DNA from: Adiantum capillus-veneris
Lineage: Eukaryota; Streptophyta; Polypodiopsida; Polypodiales; Pteridaceae
Direction: 5' to 3'
Assembly: GCA_014529385.2 (NCBI GenBank)
Contig: CM043944.1
Coordinates: 180,857,193 to 180,919,192, forward strand
DNA length: 62,000 nt
Shown here: positions 1-10,843 of the stretch, piece by piece
Layout: each line of letters opens with the position of its first letter
Numbering within the stretch: position 1 is the stretch's first letter
Notes under the pieces: generated by a model
What the model was told of the DNA's origin: nothing
The model's database searches: none
Seen by the model: only the letters and a program-made list of their open reading frames with translations
Translations under genes and position numbers: made by a program

Positions 1-1405
1 ATAAGCAAATGATGTGGGAAACACTCTTGCATAGTTTAACTGGTAAGCACAACCAAGTGATCCATGCTATGCCACATCAATCAAAGGTGAATGTTGTATC
101 AATATCTACTCACAATAACCTGTATTTTATAATAGTTGCGTATGCTACAAATTTAGACTTCAAAGATGTAATGTTAGCTTTTGCACTAGGGAAGAACGAA
201 GAACTACACAATGTGCAAGATGATTATCTTCTCTATGGAAATATGTTATGCATTACACATAGCTTACATGAAAAAGTTATGTATGAATCTCATGTTCTCT
301 CTTATACGAGACATAGAGGGACTCAAGATACTCTCAAGGGAGTAGAAATGTACTTTTATTGGCCAACAATGATGACAGCGATACCGGATTATGTTTCCAA
401 ATGCATTGTATATCCAAAGACAAAGTATGATAGAGGGAAGTTTCTTGGCTTGCTTCAAGCATTGCTTATACATGATTCATCATTGGAGAGTATATCCATG
501 GATTTCATCTTTGGTTTCCAAGATCCATTCATGAGAATACAAGAATATGAACAATAGTAGACTAGTACAGTAAACAAATGCATTTTATACCCGTCAAAAA
601 GTCCATTAAAGCACATCATATGGAAACTCTCTTCATATCATAGATCTTTAAGTATCATGGTTTACCGACATCTATAGTATCCGCCTACAGAGACCTAAAG
701 AATGACTAGCAATTTTTGGAAAGGTCTCTTTGAGAATCTGGGTACTAAGTTGAATCTATTCATCCACAAATGGATGACCAAAGTGAGATAGCAAATTCAA
801 CTATTATTGATCTACTTAAAGTCTATGTTATGGAAGTATATCAAAGAAATCAATGGGAAAAGTGTTTACCCTTAGTAGAGTATGCGCACAATAACATTGT
901 CCATACTTCTTTTGGATGGCACCCTTTGAGGTAATTGAAGGAAGACCCAAGCTCCCATTGATTGTTAAGACACTTGGGAAGATCTTTGTTGCTGATAAGT
1001 ATAATAGAGGCCTTAAAGAATCTTTCAATAAAATTAAGGAAACTATATCCATCACACAATAGAAGCAAAATTTTGTTGCTGGTAAGCACAGAGACAAACC
1101 TTGAATTTTAAAGAGAATGATTTGGTATTGCTTGAGTTTCCCAAATCATGCACAAGTCATACAATGGGAAAGGGGACATAAGGTTTCCCAATGGATCATC
1201 AAAAATATTATTCTAAGCTAGCAAAAGTATATTATGGCCTATTTCAAATCCTCAAGAAAATTAATGAATTGGCTTACAAGTAAGGTTACCTAGCACTTGG
1301 CTCATTCATAATGCTTTTCATGTAATTCTTTTGAAGCCTTACAAGGGCGAGCCACCCAAAGACCCAATGACCAAAGATCCACCCAAGTTTGAAGGTCAAT
1401 GTTCG
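1..1405 (+). pseudogene. Decayed Ty3/gypsy integrase (pol 3' end)
   Basis: This is the remains of a Ty3/gypsy integrase, which would insert element cDNA into the host chromosome. Reading all three plus frames in order gives a degenerate H-H-C-C zinc-finger region (around 280-430, including the words YFYWPTMM and SKCIVYPKTK), the start of the core domain (SISMDFIFG near 490), then after several breaks the end of the core (near 770-940: a degraded HPQxDGQxE box, LVEYAHNN, PFEVIEGRPKLP). The C-terminal segment (near 1205-1360) shows YYGLFQILKKI followed by IHNAFHVILLKPYKG, the usual gypsy tail. There are at least four stops or frameshifts, so it is inactive. The 5' part lies outside the window. 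The gag-only element next door begins just after this tail and may have inserted into this older copy. Confidence 0.8.
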
Positions 1406-1431
1406 TGAGTTGCGTGATCGAACACCCAACA

Positions 1432-2805
1432 CACAACACAAAGCCTCTTAATAGCTCAAGGCATTCATAGTACCCATGTCCTCTTGGGAAACACCTTCAA
1501 AAGATCACACTTCCAAGGAGACCACCGTTTTCACACACACCAACACACATACACACTCATCACGAGCAAATCACTACTCACTCACATATTGTCAACATCA
1601 CACACTCACATTCATTGAGACCAGCTATCCACACATGCATTTCATAGCTCATTTTAATCCACACATCACTGATGCACATGACACCTCTCTTTCCCTTCCA
1701 TTTTGCACACAAAATTTCCTTGAGGGACACACTTGCTCACATAGGTTGACACCACAACACAATAGTAGAAGAAGTAGCGAAGGGGGCATGGAGAAATGAC
1801 ACTCAAGAATCGGCTATGGAAGCATGATCACATTAAAAAAAAAAAACCATACCTAAGCTCACTTACAACAACGGCACACCCACTTGATTGTCGGGTAAAA
1901 ACACACACTCCAACTCACTCTCATTGGGCTCTACAAGCACATATCTCTGCACAAAAAATCCCCACAAAAACACCCTCTTACTCACTTGGCTCTTTGTAGG
2001 CTCCAATGGCATTGTAAAAAATAATTAAAAATAATTAAAAAAACCCTTTTATAAGGGTGCCTCATTGGCATCTTTGGAATGTGATCTTCAATTGGTCCCT
2101 TTGGCATCCCAATTTGGCAACCTTTGGGATGGCGGTGCCCTCTTGCTTGATTTTTTGTTCATCTACTCTTTTCCTTGACTGGGGGGAAGCACTAGCGATG
2201 TCACCAGTGCCCCTTGGCATTTTGGAAACTTCATATTATTTCTCTCCCTCTCTCCACTTGGAACTCCCTTTCAAACTCACCATCTGATTCACATCCCCTC
2301 ACCCTTGCACTAACATGTCCTTATATGGGAAATTTGGCTGCCATGTGATGCCCTACAATTCACAACCATAAAAAACCCTTATAAAATGCATCACAAGCTC
2401 CATAGTCAAACCTCCTTCCCAAATCCACAGTGACTTGCACATGTTTACTGCTCTAAGATCGGATCCCTTTTCTGTAAAGCTGCATGAGAACTCCCTTTTA
2501 CCAAATACAAACCCCATAGACCTTGTTTCATTTTGACTTTGCCATGGCCTCAAACCGAGGGGCCAAAAAAGGAGGAACCTATGTGGCATAGCTCCTTTGA
2601 TAGCTGCATCCAGCTTTGATGAGCTGTATCTCGGCCATCGTAGCTTTGATCAACAAACCGTGAATTCTTGTTGGCGCCACATGATGTATACCACCTTCTA
2701 AAACCTTGGCAAGACCAAACGAAACCTAGATAACATGCCTACCAAATTGGCCAACTTGGCACACAATTGGCCCCCTGAAAATATTCAACTTGCCATAAAT
2801 TGCCC
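1432..2805 (-). repeat. 3' LTR of the gag-only element
   Basis: This is the left member of a long direct repeat pair. Matching landmarks are the 'tagctcaaggcat' start region, the 'acaccttcaaaagatcacacttcc' block, a CACACA-rich stretch, an 'acccttttataagg' box that could be a TATA region, and the 'accgtgaattcttg' and 'gcctaccaaa' blocks near the end. The same landmarks occur in the same order in the right copy. The left copy lacks the long C run that the right copy has near its end. Both copies contain only short meaningless reading frames. Confidence 0.65.
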
Positions 2806-3277
2806 GTCGTGATGATCCAAAAAGACTAGCAAGTACCACAAAATCAAACACTTTGCATCTATCCACTAACATCAACTTCTTACCATCATTCTCCACTTGC
2901 CCATTCCGTTGGGTCTGTAAAGCATTCCATCTTTAGATTGCTATAACTTACACACCGTAGCTCCGTTTGAGGAGCCGTCTAAACCATCTTGTAGAGCATC
3001 TTGTTCTCCTTCATCTACCTTTGAATCTCTTGCTACACTAGATACCCTTCCACTTTTGGATCCATGCTTGCCTCCGCACCTACAATACACTCAATTCTAG
3101 CATCATCATTCCCTTACTCATCAATTGTCCCTTCAAGGCCAATCGACACCTCTACACCTCTATCTTGTCGACTTTATCTGTTTTCTCTTCAAATACCTAT
3201 TCTATCGCTTCATCCTTAGCCAAAGAAAAGAGGAATTCATCCCACACTACATTATCCATCTGATCTTTCCTCTAGAG

Positions 3278-4440
3278 TCAGCATTGTTCCATCCCAACTG
3301 AGATCCGTACGAGCTGCACCACTGTGGCACATTCCATTGCAACCTTCATGAGTATTTTCATCAGCATGACACCACACACCATCTTCACTTGCATGTCCAG
3401 TATATTGGCTTGCACTTCTCTCTGCTCCTCACACATATTCATTGCATCTCTACCCACATGCAAGACATCAAACCCCTCATACCTTGAATGGGATGAATCT
3501 ATCTCCCAAGTTTTATCTACATCCATAGAACTGCTATTTTTTGTTTCTATATCCTCTTCCATCTCAAGACTTGGAACCTCATTCAGCTTCATCCTTTGAA
3601 CTCATCTACAATCTCACTTTTGAATCTTTAGCACACACCAATGGACCAATCATACCTAGGCTTGTCCATGTGTCATTCACCTGCTTTGGAACCACCTGTA
3701 CTTCTTCCATAGTGGGAGATTCTCTAACTGGAATATTGGGCATAGAAACCTCTCTATCTTTTTGCAACCATAGAACCCTCGGTTCCTCTTGCACCGACAC
3801 ATCCCTTTGCACCAACTTTGGCTTGACTTCCACCACATCGATTTGCTTTGGCACCACCTAACTGAACAAACCCTTACTAGCTTGGAGTTTCTTCAAGATC
3901 TTCTTTGTTTGTCCTCTCGTTAAAGCCACCGCTTCTTCATACAACACAGGGCCATCTATCTCCACCTTGTTGCGAACCTCCATGAATTTGCTCATCTTTA
4001 AAAAAATTGACATTTTGAGCAGCAATTACCTTCATGGCTCCAAGAAGAGGTTCCAAAGAAGCCCGGATCATAGGACGAAGCCCATTCCCAACAAGAGTGA
4101 CACATCCGACAAAACCATCACCAAAGGGCTTGGAACTCCCACTCCAATGCTTGAAAACCACCCTCCAAGATTTACTTCAACCTATCTAGCTTTTGCTCCA
4201 CCTTATCCAGCTGCACATTTGCCACAAATATGCTCCAAAAAGCCACTTCCAAGGCCTCCCAATCTATCTTATCTTCTTCACATAGACCTTTGTACCATCT
4301 CCTTGCTTTACCATGAACCAAGAGTGGGAAAACTTGCACCGCACCTTCATCTCTTGACAAACTACTCTCCAACAAAAACACACCATCATCTTAGAGCTAG
4401 GTTTTTGCATCTTCAACCCCAATGAAAATAAAAAAACCCA
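3278..4440 (-). pseudogene. Degraded Ty3/gypsy gag
   Basis: On the minus strand the segment 4381-4172 reads as a retrotransposon gag core: GKARRWYKGL, then W-x2-L-x3-F-x2-F spacing (WEALEVAFWSIF), then a lysine/leucine-rich helix. Gag forms the virus-like particle that packages element RNA. Downstream frames (4161-3937, 3857-3606, 3592-3278) carry acidic and valine/glutamate-rich text that looks like continuing gag, broken by stops and frameshifts. No zinc knuckle and no protease motif were found. Codons in the plus-strand frames over the same bases look like shadows. Confidence 0.6.
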
Positions 4441-4542
4441 ACCACGTCCTCTTTAGCAGCACCTTCTCTTCAAGAACTATACCTCTAGCATCACCAAAAC
4501 TATCACTTCACCTTCAAATACGAGCAATCAATGCATTCCTCC

Positions 4543-4556
4543 ATGGGGCTACCAGA
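4543..4556 (-). promoter_or_regulatory. Possible primer-binding site
   Basis: Read on the minus strand, TGGTAGCCCCATGG lies just inside the 5' LTR of the gag-only element. Plant LTR elements place a TGG-starting sequence complementary to a tRNA 3' end here. The matching tRNA was not identified and the LTR boundary is not exact, so this is tentative. Confidence 0.3.
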
Positions 4557-4576
4557 AGATGGAGGAAGGGAATGGG

Positions 4577-5885
4577 GGAAAACATAAGGCCTTTCTATAG
4601 CTCAAGGCATCTACAGTTGCCTTGTCCTCTCAAAAAACACCTTCAAAAGATCACACTTCCCCATGGAGACCACCATCCACACACACACCAATGCACATAC
4701 ATACCCACCACAAGCAAATCACCACTTGTTCACACACCGTCGACACCACACACTCACATTTGTTGAGACCAGCTATCTACACACATTTCATAGCTCATTT
4801 TGATACACACATTATTGTCACACACAACACCTCTCTCACACTTGCCCAGGGGGCACACCTGCTCACACATGATGGCACCACAACACAAAAGAAAAAAAGT
4901 GGGGCACGGGGAAATGATACTTGAGAAATGGCTATGAAAGCTTGATCACGCTAAAAAAACCACCATACCTAAGCTCACTTACAACAACGAGACACTCACT
5001 TGGTTGCCGGGAAAAAACACACACTCCAACTTACTCTCCTTGGGCTCTGTAGGCACACCCACCTCTACACAAAAAAGCCCCACAAAACACCCTCATGGAA
5101 AAAATCATTAGCAAAAGAGCATTTAAAGATGATAAAAAAAACCCTTTTATAAGGTCTCCCCTTTCATCATTGGAATGGGCTCTTCAATTGGTCCATCTGG
5201 CATCCAAATTTGGCAACCTTGGGGAGGGCGGTGCCCTCTTGCTTGATTTTTTGCTCATCTACTCTTTTCCTTGACTGGGGGGAGCACTAGCAATGTCTCT
5301 AATGCCCCTAGGTGTTTTGGAAACTTTATTTCATTTATCTCCCTCTCTCCACTTGGAATTCCCTTTACTCACCCTCTCATTCACATCCCCTCATCCCTGC
5401 ACTAGCTCGTCCGCATATGGGAAAATTGGTTTCCACATGGAATCCTACAATTCATAGCCCTCAAAATACCTCATAAATTCCATTACAAGATCCATAGTCA
5501 AACCTCGTTCTCGAGTCCACTTTGACTTGCCCCTATTCACTGCTCTGAGATTAGATCCCTTTTCTATAAAGCTACATGAGAACTCCTCTTTGCCAACTCT
5601 AACCCATCGTATTTCAACTTTTCCATGGCCTCAAGCCAAGGGCCCAAAAAATGAGAAAAGCTATCTGGCACCGCTCTTCTGACAACTGCTTCCAGCTTTG
5701 ACGAGCCGTATCTCGGCCATTGCAATATTGATTGACAAACCGTGAGTTCTTGCTGGCCCGACATGATGCATACCACCCTCTAGGACCTTGGCAGGCCCAA
5801 AAGAACCCTAGATGGCATGCCTACCAAAGCGATCAACTTGGCACCCCCCCCCCCCCCCCCCCCCCCTCTGAACTGGCCATAACTT
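4577..5885 (-). repeat. 5' LTR of the gag-only element
   Basis: This is the right member of the direct repeat pair and shares all landmarks of the left copy in the same order. Near its end it carries a run of 23 C residues (5844-5866) where the left copy has ordinary sequence. The two copies have diverged noticeably, so the insertion is old relative to the pararetrovirus copies further along the window. Confidence 0.65.
5844..5866. repeat. Poly-C run (23 bases)
   Basis: An uninterrupted run of C lies in the right LTR of the gag-only element. The corresponding place in the left LTR reads 'ggcacacaattggccccctg', so the run is specific to this copy or is an assembly length error. Confidence 0.9.
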
Positions 5886-5959
5886 GAGGAAACTTTCAAG
5901 GTAGGGGGAGTCCAAGTGGTCATGGAAATATGTAGTGCAATAATACAAGTCAACACAAA

Positions 5960-6640
5960 AATGTAGTATGTTTGGGTTGTGGAAGACATGGTCACTTTGA
6001 ACGTGACTGTCCATATAGGAGGCAATAAAACAATCATGCAACCACTAGTAGGAATATAAATAGGCCTAAGAGGCTATTTGTGGTGTAGCACATGTTGAAA
6101 ACTATGTCTACAAATATGGAAAATTCTAGTGATAATGTCTTATATGTGGATTATGGTGCAAATCACATGACGAACCATGGTGAGTGGTTCAAGGAAATGA
6201 AAAGTTTACAAAGTCCTAGTTATGTAGAAACTGAGGATAATACTGCACATCCCATTATGCATACAAGAAGTGTACCATTCTTTATGACAGAATGTAAAAT
6301 GAAGTATATCGCTAATGTATTTGCATGTACCCAACATTACAAAGAACCTGGTTTCTTTTGGACATGATGGTCTCTTTGTCGAAGAGCATAAGAAGATTGG
6401 AAGGCTGGCTATGCAAGGAAAGAAAGTTGGCAAAATGTTTAATTTGGATGTAAATGTGCCCAAGGAAAATGCTACCATGCTCGCACAAGGTGCAAGTGTT
6501 GTTCCAGATATTGAGATTTGGCACAAACATATTGGTCATGTAAATTTGGAATGGTTGAAAATGATGCAAACTAAAGAGGTGGTTACATGTTTACCTACAT
6601 TTAGAGTTGCTGAAATGCAAAACGTTTATGAAGCTTGTTA
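5960..6640 (+). pseudogene. Copia gag zinc knuckle, protease and pre-integrase
   Basis: A complete CCHC knuckle (C-LG-C-GRHG-H-FERD-C) is encoded at 5969-6010. It would bind element RNA. The protease follows: the usual active site DSGAS-xHMT is degraded to DYGANHMT at about 6149-6172, so the catalytic Asp may survive but its Ser/Thr and Gly context is altered. A frameshift near 6340 leads into the GAG-pre-integrase domain with its diagnostic WHKHIGHVN box (about 6519-6545). The protease text and the pre-integrase text are each readable for roughly 90-100 residues. Confidence 0.8.
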
Positions 6641-7480
6641 ATTTGGAAAGCACAAAAAATATCATTTCCTCATGATAAGCATGTAAGTAGTAGGAATGCA
6701 TTGAATTAAGTGGATACATATGTATGCGGTCCGAAAAAGATTGCATCTATGGGTGGATATAGATACTAAGTGAGTTTCATTGATGACCATACAAGAAAGG
6801 TATGGGTCTATTTCATGAAGCAAAAAAGTGAGGTGTTTATGTACTTTCATAATTTTAGAGTTATGGTTGAAAAACAAACTGGGAAACATGTAAAGTTCTT
6901 GAGTTTAGATGAGTGAGAGAAATACTTCTCTAATGAATTCAATAGTTTTTTGAAAAAATCATGGAGTTCAATGGTAGCATTCATACATGTATACTCTGCA
7001 ACAACATGGTATTGCTTAGCAAAAGAACATGCACATTGGAGAGGTTGTGAGAGCATTGACGAATGAGAAGAACAAGCCTTATTTTTATTGGACTAAGGCT
7101 ATTGCTACAAGTGTTTTATAAATATGACCCCTACTGCTATTGTACATGATATGACATCTTAAAAGAAGTTTAGTGGTGAAAAACTAGATGTATCACATTT
7201 TAAAGTGTTTCAATGTATTTCTTATGTGCATGTGCCGGATGATTTAAGAAGTGAGCTTGATCCAAAAGTAGAAAAATGCATGTTCATTGTCTACTCCTTT
7301 GGGCAGAAAGGGTAAAAGTGTTAAAATTCTATCATGGGCGAAGTGAGAGCGAGTAAGGATGTTGCGTTTGATGAAATGGAAAGTTGGTATGCTGATATAA
7401 AAGATGATTTGGGGGCCGATGTAAGAGAGCATGTGGTGCAAAAAATACAAATGTGTAGTCACAAGCCTTGAGTGAGCGGC
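6640..7480 (+). pseudogene. Copia integrase remnant
   Basis: The stretch after the pre-integrase domain corresponds in position to the copia integrase core. Readable scraps include a degraded 'DDHTRKVWVYFMKQKSEVF' near 6780-6840, 'HNFRVMVEKQTGKHVKFL' near 6850-6900, and a later 'VFQCISYVHVPDDLRSELDPKVEKCMFIVYSFGQKG' type segment near 7208-7312 that matches the copia integrase C-terminus. Stops interrupt every frame. It ends before an acidic spacer (7468-7659) that leads into RT. Confidence 0.7.
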
Positions 7481-7662
7481 AAGGGTCATCCAGTGTAGGT
7501 CATGGTGACAATCCATGGAGTGGAAGGTTACGTGAAAGAGTGAGTCCTACCAAATCTTCAAACGTATCAAGAAAAGGGAAGGAAAAAGTTGATGATGCCC
7601 CTAAGTTGCCAAATTTGAGTGTAGGTCATGATGATGGCGATAGTAGTGGATCTGAGTAGAGC

Positions 7663-9215
7663 TTGTATGAGGAGTTTGGCATACCCTCTATGAAGACTTT
7701 GGGTGCAAAAAGGATGAAAGTAGGGAATAAGACACTTGGAACTAATACTAGACCATGCACACTAGAAAGTGTAAGCAATCCTGTGCAGAGATTGACTTAT
7801 GACAGCTATGTGGCTTGTGATTGTGCATATATGGCAAAAATTACAAAGGAGGTAGAACCCACATGTTTTGAGAATGTTGTCAAAGATAAAAAATGGTGGC
7901 AAGCTATGGATGAAGAGATGGATGCACTTGATGAAAATGGAACATGGAAATTGGTGCCATTACCAAGAGGTAAAAAAGGAAATTGGATGCAAGTGGGTTT
8001 ACAAAATAAAGCATAATGCTAATGACAGTAAGAGCTAATACAAGGCAAGGCTTGTAGCCAAAGGTTATGCACAAAAATAGGGGATTGATTATGAGGATAC
8101 ATTCAACCTTGTAGCCAAGATGGCTACTGTTTGTGTGTTTATTGGAGTGATTGCTGCGTTAAAATGGGTGTTGAAGAAAATGGATGTAAAGAATGCATTT
8201 TTGAATGGAGATTTGGAGGAAATTGTGTATACGGAGTAGCCACAAGGTTATGCAAATATGAGGCTACGTGAAATTGTATGCAGATTAAAGAAAACATTGT
8301 ATGGGCTGAAGAAAGCACCTAGATCTTGGTATGAGAGGACTGTGGCATTCCTCATTTCATTGGGTTTTGAGATGTCTGATGCAGATTTTTCATTGTTTGT
8401 GCAAAACAACGAGGCAAGAATTGTGGTGATAGGCATTTATGTGGACAATTTGATTGTTGGAGGTGATAATGTGGTTGAAGTAGAGGGTGTATAGGCTCTA
8501 CTTACGCAGGAGTTTGAGATGAAATACTTGGGAGACTTGTGGTATTTCTTGGGCATTGAAATTTATGTACATAGAAGAGGGTGTATGGCTATCACAAAGA
8601 CAAACAAGTTTGGACATGCTAAAAAAGTATGGTATGGGTGATTCTAATCCAGCTGCAATGCCCTTAATTCAAAAATTGTAGTTGTGAAATGATGCAAGTC
8701 AAGTGGTTGAGAATGTTACCATGTATATGAAGATTGTGGGCTGATTGATCTACTTGACTATTTCAAATTGAGATTTGAGCTACACATTTGGATTGGTGAG
8801 TCAGTTTATGCAATCTCCCAAGAAATCACACTTGAACACAATGAGGCTCAGTTTGTGCTATGTGAGTGATTCTTTGGATTATGCACTCATTTACAGGGCT
8901 AATGAGGAGCACAACTCTATGGCTACATAGATACAGATTGGGCTAGTAGTACATACATTCGTAGGTCTACCAACGGCTTCATGTATTCACTTGAGAGTGT
9001 TTCTATAAAATGGAACAGAAAGAGCAACCAATGGTTTCTCTTTCAAGTACAGAGGTAGAGTGCAGAGGTGTTGCAGTGGTGGCATGTGACATAGCATGGC
9101 TAGGATTGCTACTTCACAACTTTGGAGTACATGGATAGAACCCAACTATCATCTACTATGAAAACCTTAGTAGGATACGGTTGGTACCAAACCTAGTGCG
9201 AGGAAAAAGCACATT
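7663..9215 (+). pseudogene. Copia reverse transcriptase and RNase H remnant
   Basis: The RT domain starts at about 7850 (KWWQAMDEEMDALDENGTWK) and continues through a frameshift near 7985 and further stops to LKKTLYGLKKAPRSWYER (8285-8340). The polymerase active box reads YVDN (about 8438-8449) instead of YVDD, so one catalytic aspartate is lost. RNase H scraps follow (a degraded STNGFMYSLE near 8970, then SLSSTEVECRGVAVVACDIAWL near 9040-9105, and AEKSTLTL near 9200). The frame is cut at the junction with the neighbouring gypsy LTR at 9221. Confidence 0.8.
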
Positions 9216-9220
9216 GACGT

Positions 9221-9397
9221 TGTGAGCGGGATGAAAACACACACAGCGACTCTATAACGACCCAACACACACTCTTGGAAGGATATACACACACACTATG
9301 AGGCACCACTCGCCTTACACAACACACCTGGCCGAGACAGGGAACACACCTCTGGAGTGAGAGGAGAGAGACTATCCACTTGCCCACTCCACACAGA

Positions 9398-9456
<59 letters not shown>

Positions 9457-10020
9457 AAAAATCTCAGCTCAAAAGAGGAGAATTTCTGATGTTTAGATAC
9501 AATTGAGCTTGGGCCAACACCAATGGGGCAAATAGCTCACACAATATGGGTAAAAGAAGCCAGATACAATCACAAACTAGAGCAGAAACTTCGCTCATAG
9601 GAGAAACTTACACAGAAAAACAGCAGGAAAGGAGTGAGGAATTTGGCAAAATGGACAGTACCATCGCGGCCGGAACGGCCCAAAACCACAGTCTACAATG
9701 TCAAAGTGCTCAAATCTGACCTCGGATGAGCAGTTTACGGCCAAAACAAGCTCCAAAATGAGCAAAAACACACCTGCGGCTGTTCCTCCTCTCTTCTCCA
9801 CGTTTTTTCTGGTCTTCTCTCTATTTTTTCAGTTCCCACACTAAGCTTTATTAGTTGGGCACCCGTGGCCTTTTTGATGACCTCAAACGGACCCCGAACA
9901 GGCCAAAAACTGACCTCGTAGTGCATAGTTGTCACCTTTTTGCATCATCCGCACACCTAGCACTCAGTTTTTCCCAATAATGCATCCCGCAACCACGTGA
10001 AGTGGCCCCAAAAAGTGGTC
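9221..10020 (-). repeat. 3' LTR of the gypsy element
   Basis: The block starts TGTGAG at 9221 and is nearly identical to 16747 onward: 'gatgaaaacacacacagcg', 'cttggaaggatatacacacac', the CA microsatellite, 'aatttctgatgtttagatac', 'gtttacggccaaaac', and 'agctttattagttgggcac'. Clear identity runs to about 9890. A weaker match ('gtgaagtgg-cccaaaa') suggests homology to about 10020. The tail to ~10415 may also be LTR that is missing from the right copy, since the coding region ends at about 10427. Confidence 0.8.
9400..9454. repeat. (CA)n microsatellite inside the 3' LTR
   Basis: A dinucleotide run of about 27 units. It occupies the same LTR position as the run at 16911-16982, so it was carried by the element. 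Confidence 0.95.
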
Positions 10021-10426
10021 CTCATGATGACCTTTCTGCATAAGTATCACAAGAAAATACCCACTTTGTGTCCGTATTCATCCACGTGCAAATATTGACC
10101 CCGTTTGGCCTCTTGACGCCACTCGATGCCATCTGACGCACCTGCTTACCTCATTTCGTCGGCCCGCGGATAGCTTCCTCAAGAAGTTTTACGCACTACA
10201 AACTCCTCCTTATTGTAGGAAAAACACACTAGTACTGATAATAGTGAAAATCGTTGCACTATGTACACCCTGTCCTACCTGTACACACGTGGGCCCCACG
10301 TAACCACCTGGCTATGGAAATTGGGTAATCCTTTATTCGATGCACCATGCATGTGTATGTACATATGCACAATCCCTTGCCCAAAAAAACTCGTGACATA
10401 ATTTGCCCATCCCCTAGCCTGCTAGA

Positions 10427-10792
10427 TCATTCATGATCAGCAGCAGCAAAGAGAGATATGAGACTCGCCGTATCACAGGTCTCCTCATCCTTCACCAACA
10501 TTGCTTGCTCCACAGACAGCTCATCTTGCTCCACCATCATCAATCTAGCATGATACAATTTAAGACGCAATCCATTTACCCTTGACTTATGTAGAACACC
10601 ATCCAGGTTAGCCAGCTGATATGTGCCATTTGGAAAACACTCCACTACCTTGAAAGGGCCTTCCCACTTAATTTGAAACTTCTTTTGGAAGGTGTTGTCC
10701 AGCTTACTGTTGTAGCGCAAAACCAAGTCATGATTCTTGATACCCTTACTTTTGACCTTTTCATTTATCTTTGCCAAATCCCTATCTTGCAT
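10427..10792 (-). pseudogene. Integrase C-terminal domain
   Basis: This 121-residue frame follows the integrase core after a single stop near 10793. It contains the motif KWEGPFKVVECFPNGTYQLANLDG, the GPF/Y module that ends many gypsy integrases and contributes to DNA binding. The first residues (NEKVKSKGIKNHDLVLRYN) match the usual lead-in. It is probably the tail of the same polyprotein, separated by one nonsense change. Confidence 0.8.
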
Positions 10793-10843
10793 CTACCCAT
10801 AATGTTCCAATGCACTCATCCTATCCAACTGAACCTCTTGTAG

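Larger units (their letters stand above)
1432..5885 (-). mobile_element. Gag-only LTR retrotransposon
   Basis: Two long direct repeats (about 1432-2805 and 4577-5885) flank a ~1.77 kb interior whose only recognisable coding content is a Ty3/gypsy-type gag on the minus strand. No protease, RT, RNase H or integrase is seen between the repeats. This fits a non-autonomous gag-bearing LTR element (TR-GAG type) that would borrow pol functions from a relative. The minus orientation comes from the gag and from a possible primer-binding site beside the right repeat. Boundaries are approximate because the repeats are about 75-80% alike by eye and carry many indels. An internally deleted full-length element is the alternative. 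Confidence 0.6.
5895..9215 (+). mobile_element. Decayed Ty1/copia retrotransposon (internal region)
   Basis: The Ty1/copia domain order runs left to right on the plus strand: gag zinc knuckle, protease, GAG-pre-integrase, integrase, RT, RNase H. The order integrase-before-RT identifies copia. Neither LTR is recognisable: the left end abuts the gag-only element's LTR and the right end is cut by the LTR of the following gypsy element at 9221. Dozens of stops and frameshifts make it inactive. Confidence 0.85.

Noticed and set aside
1476-1999. His/Thr-rich open frames in the LTRs of the gag-only element
   Set aside because: They derive from CACACA-rich LTR DNA, lie inside a repeat, and are not conserved in frame in the other LTR.
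3324-3861. Plus-strand open frames over the gag-only interior
   Set aside because: The minus strand carries recognisable gag text; the plus frames have no motif and look like shadows.
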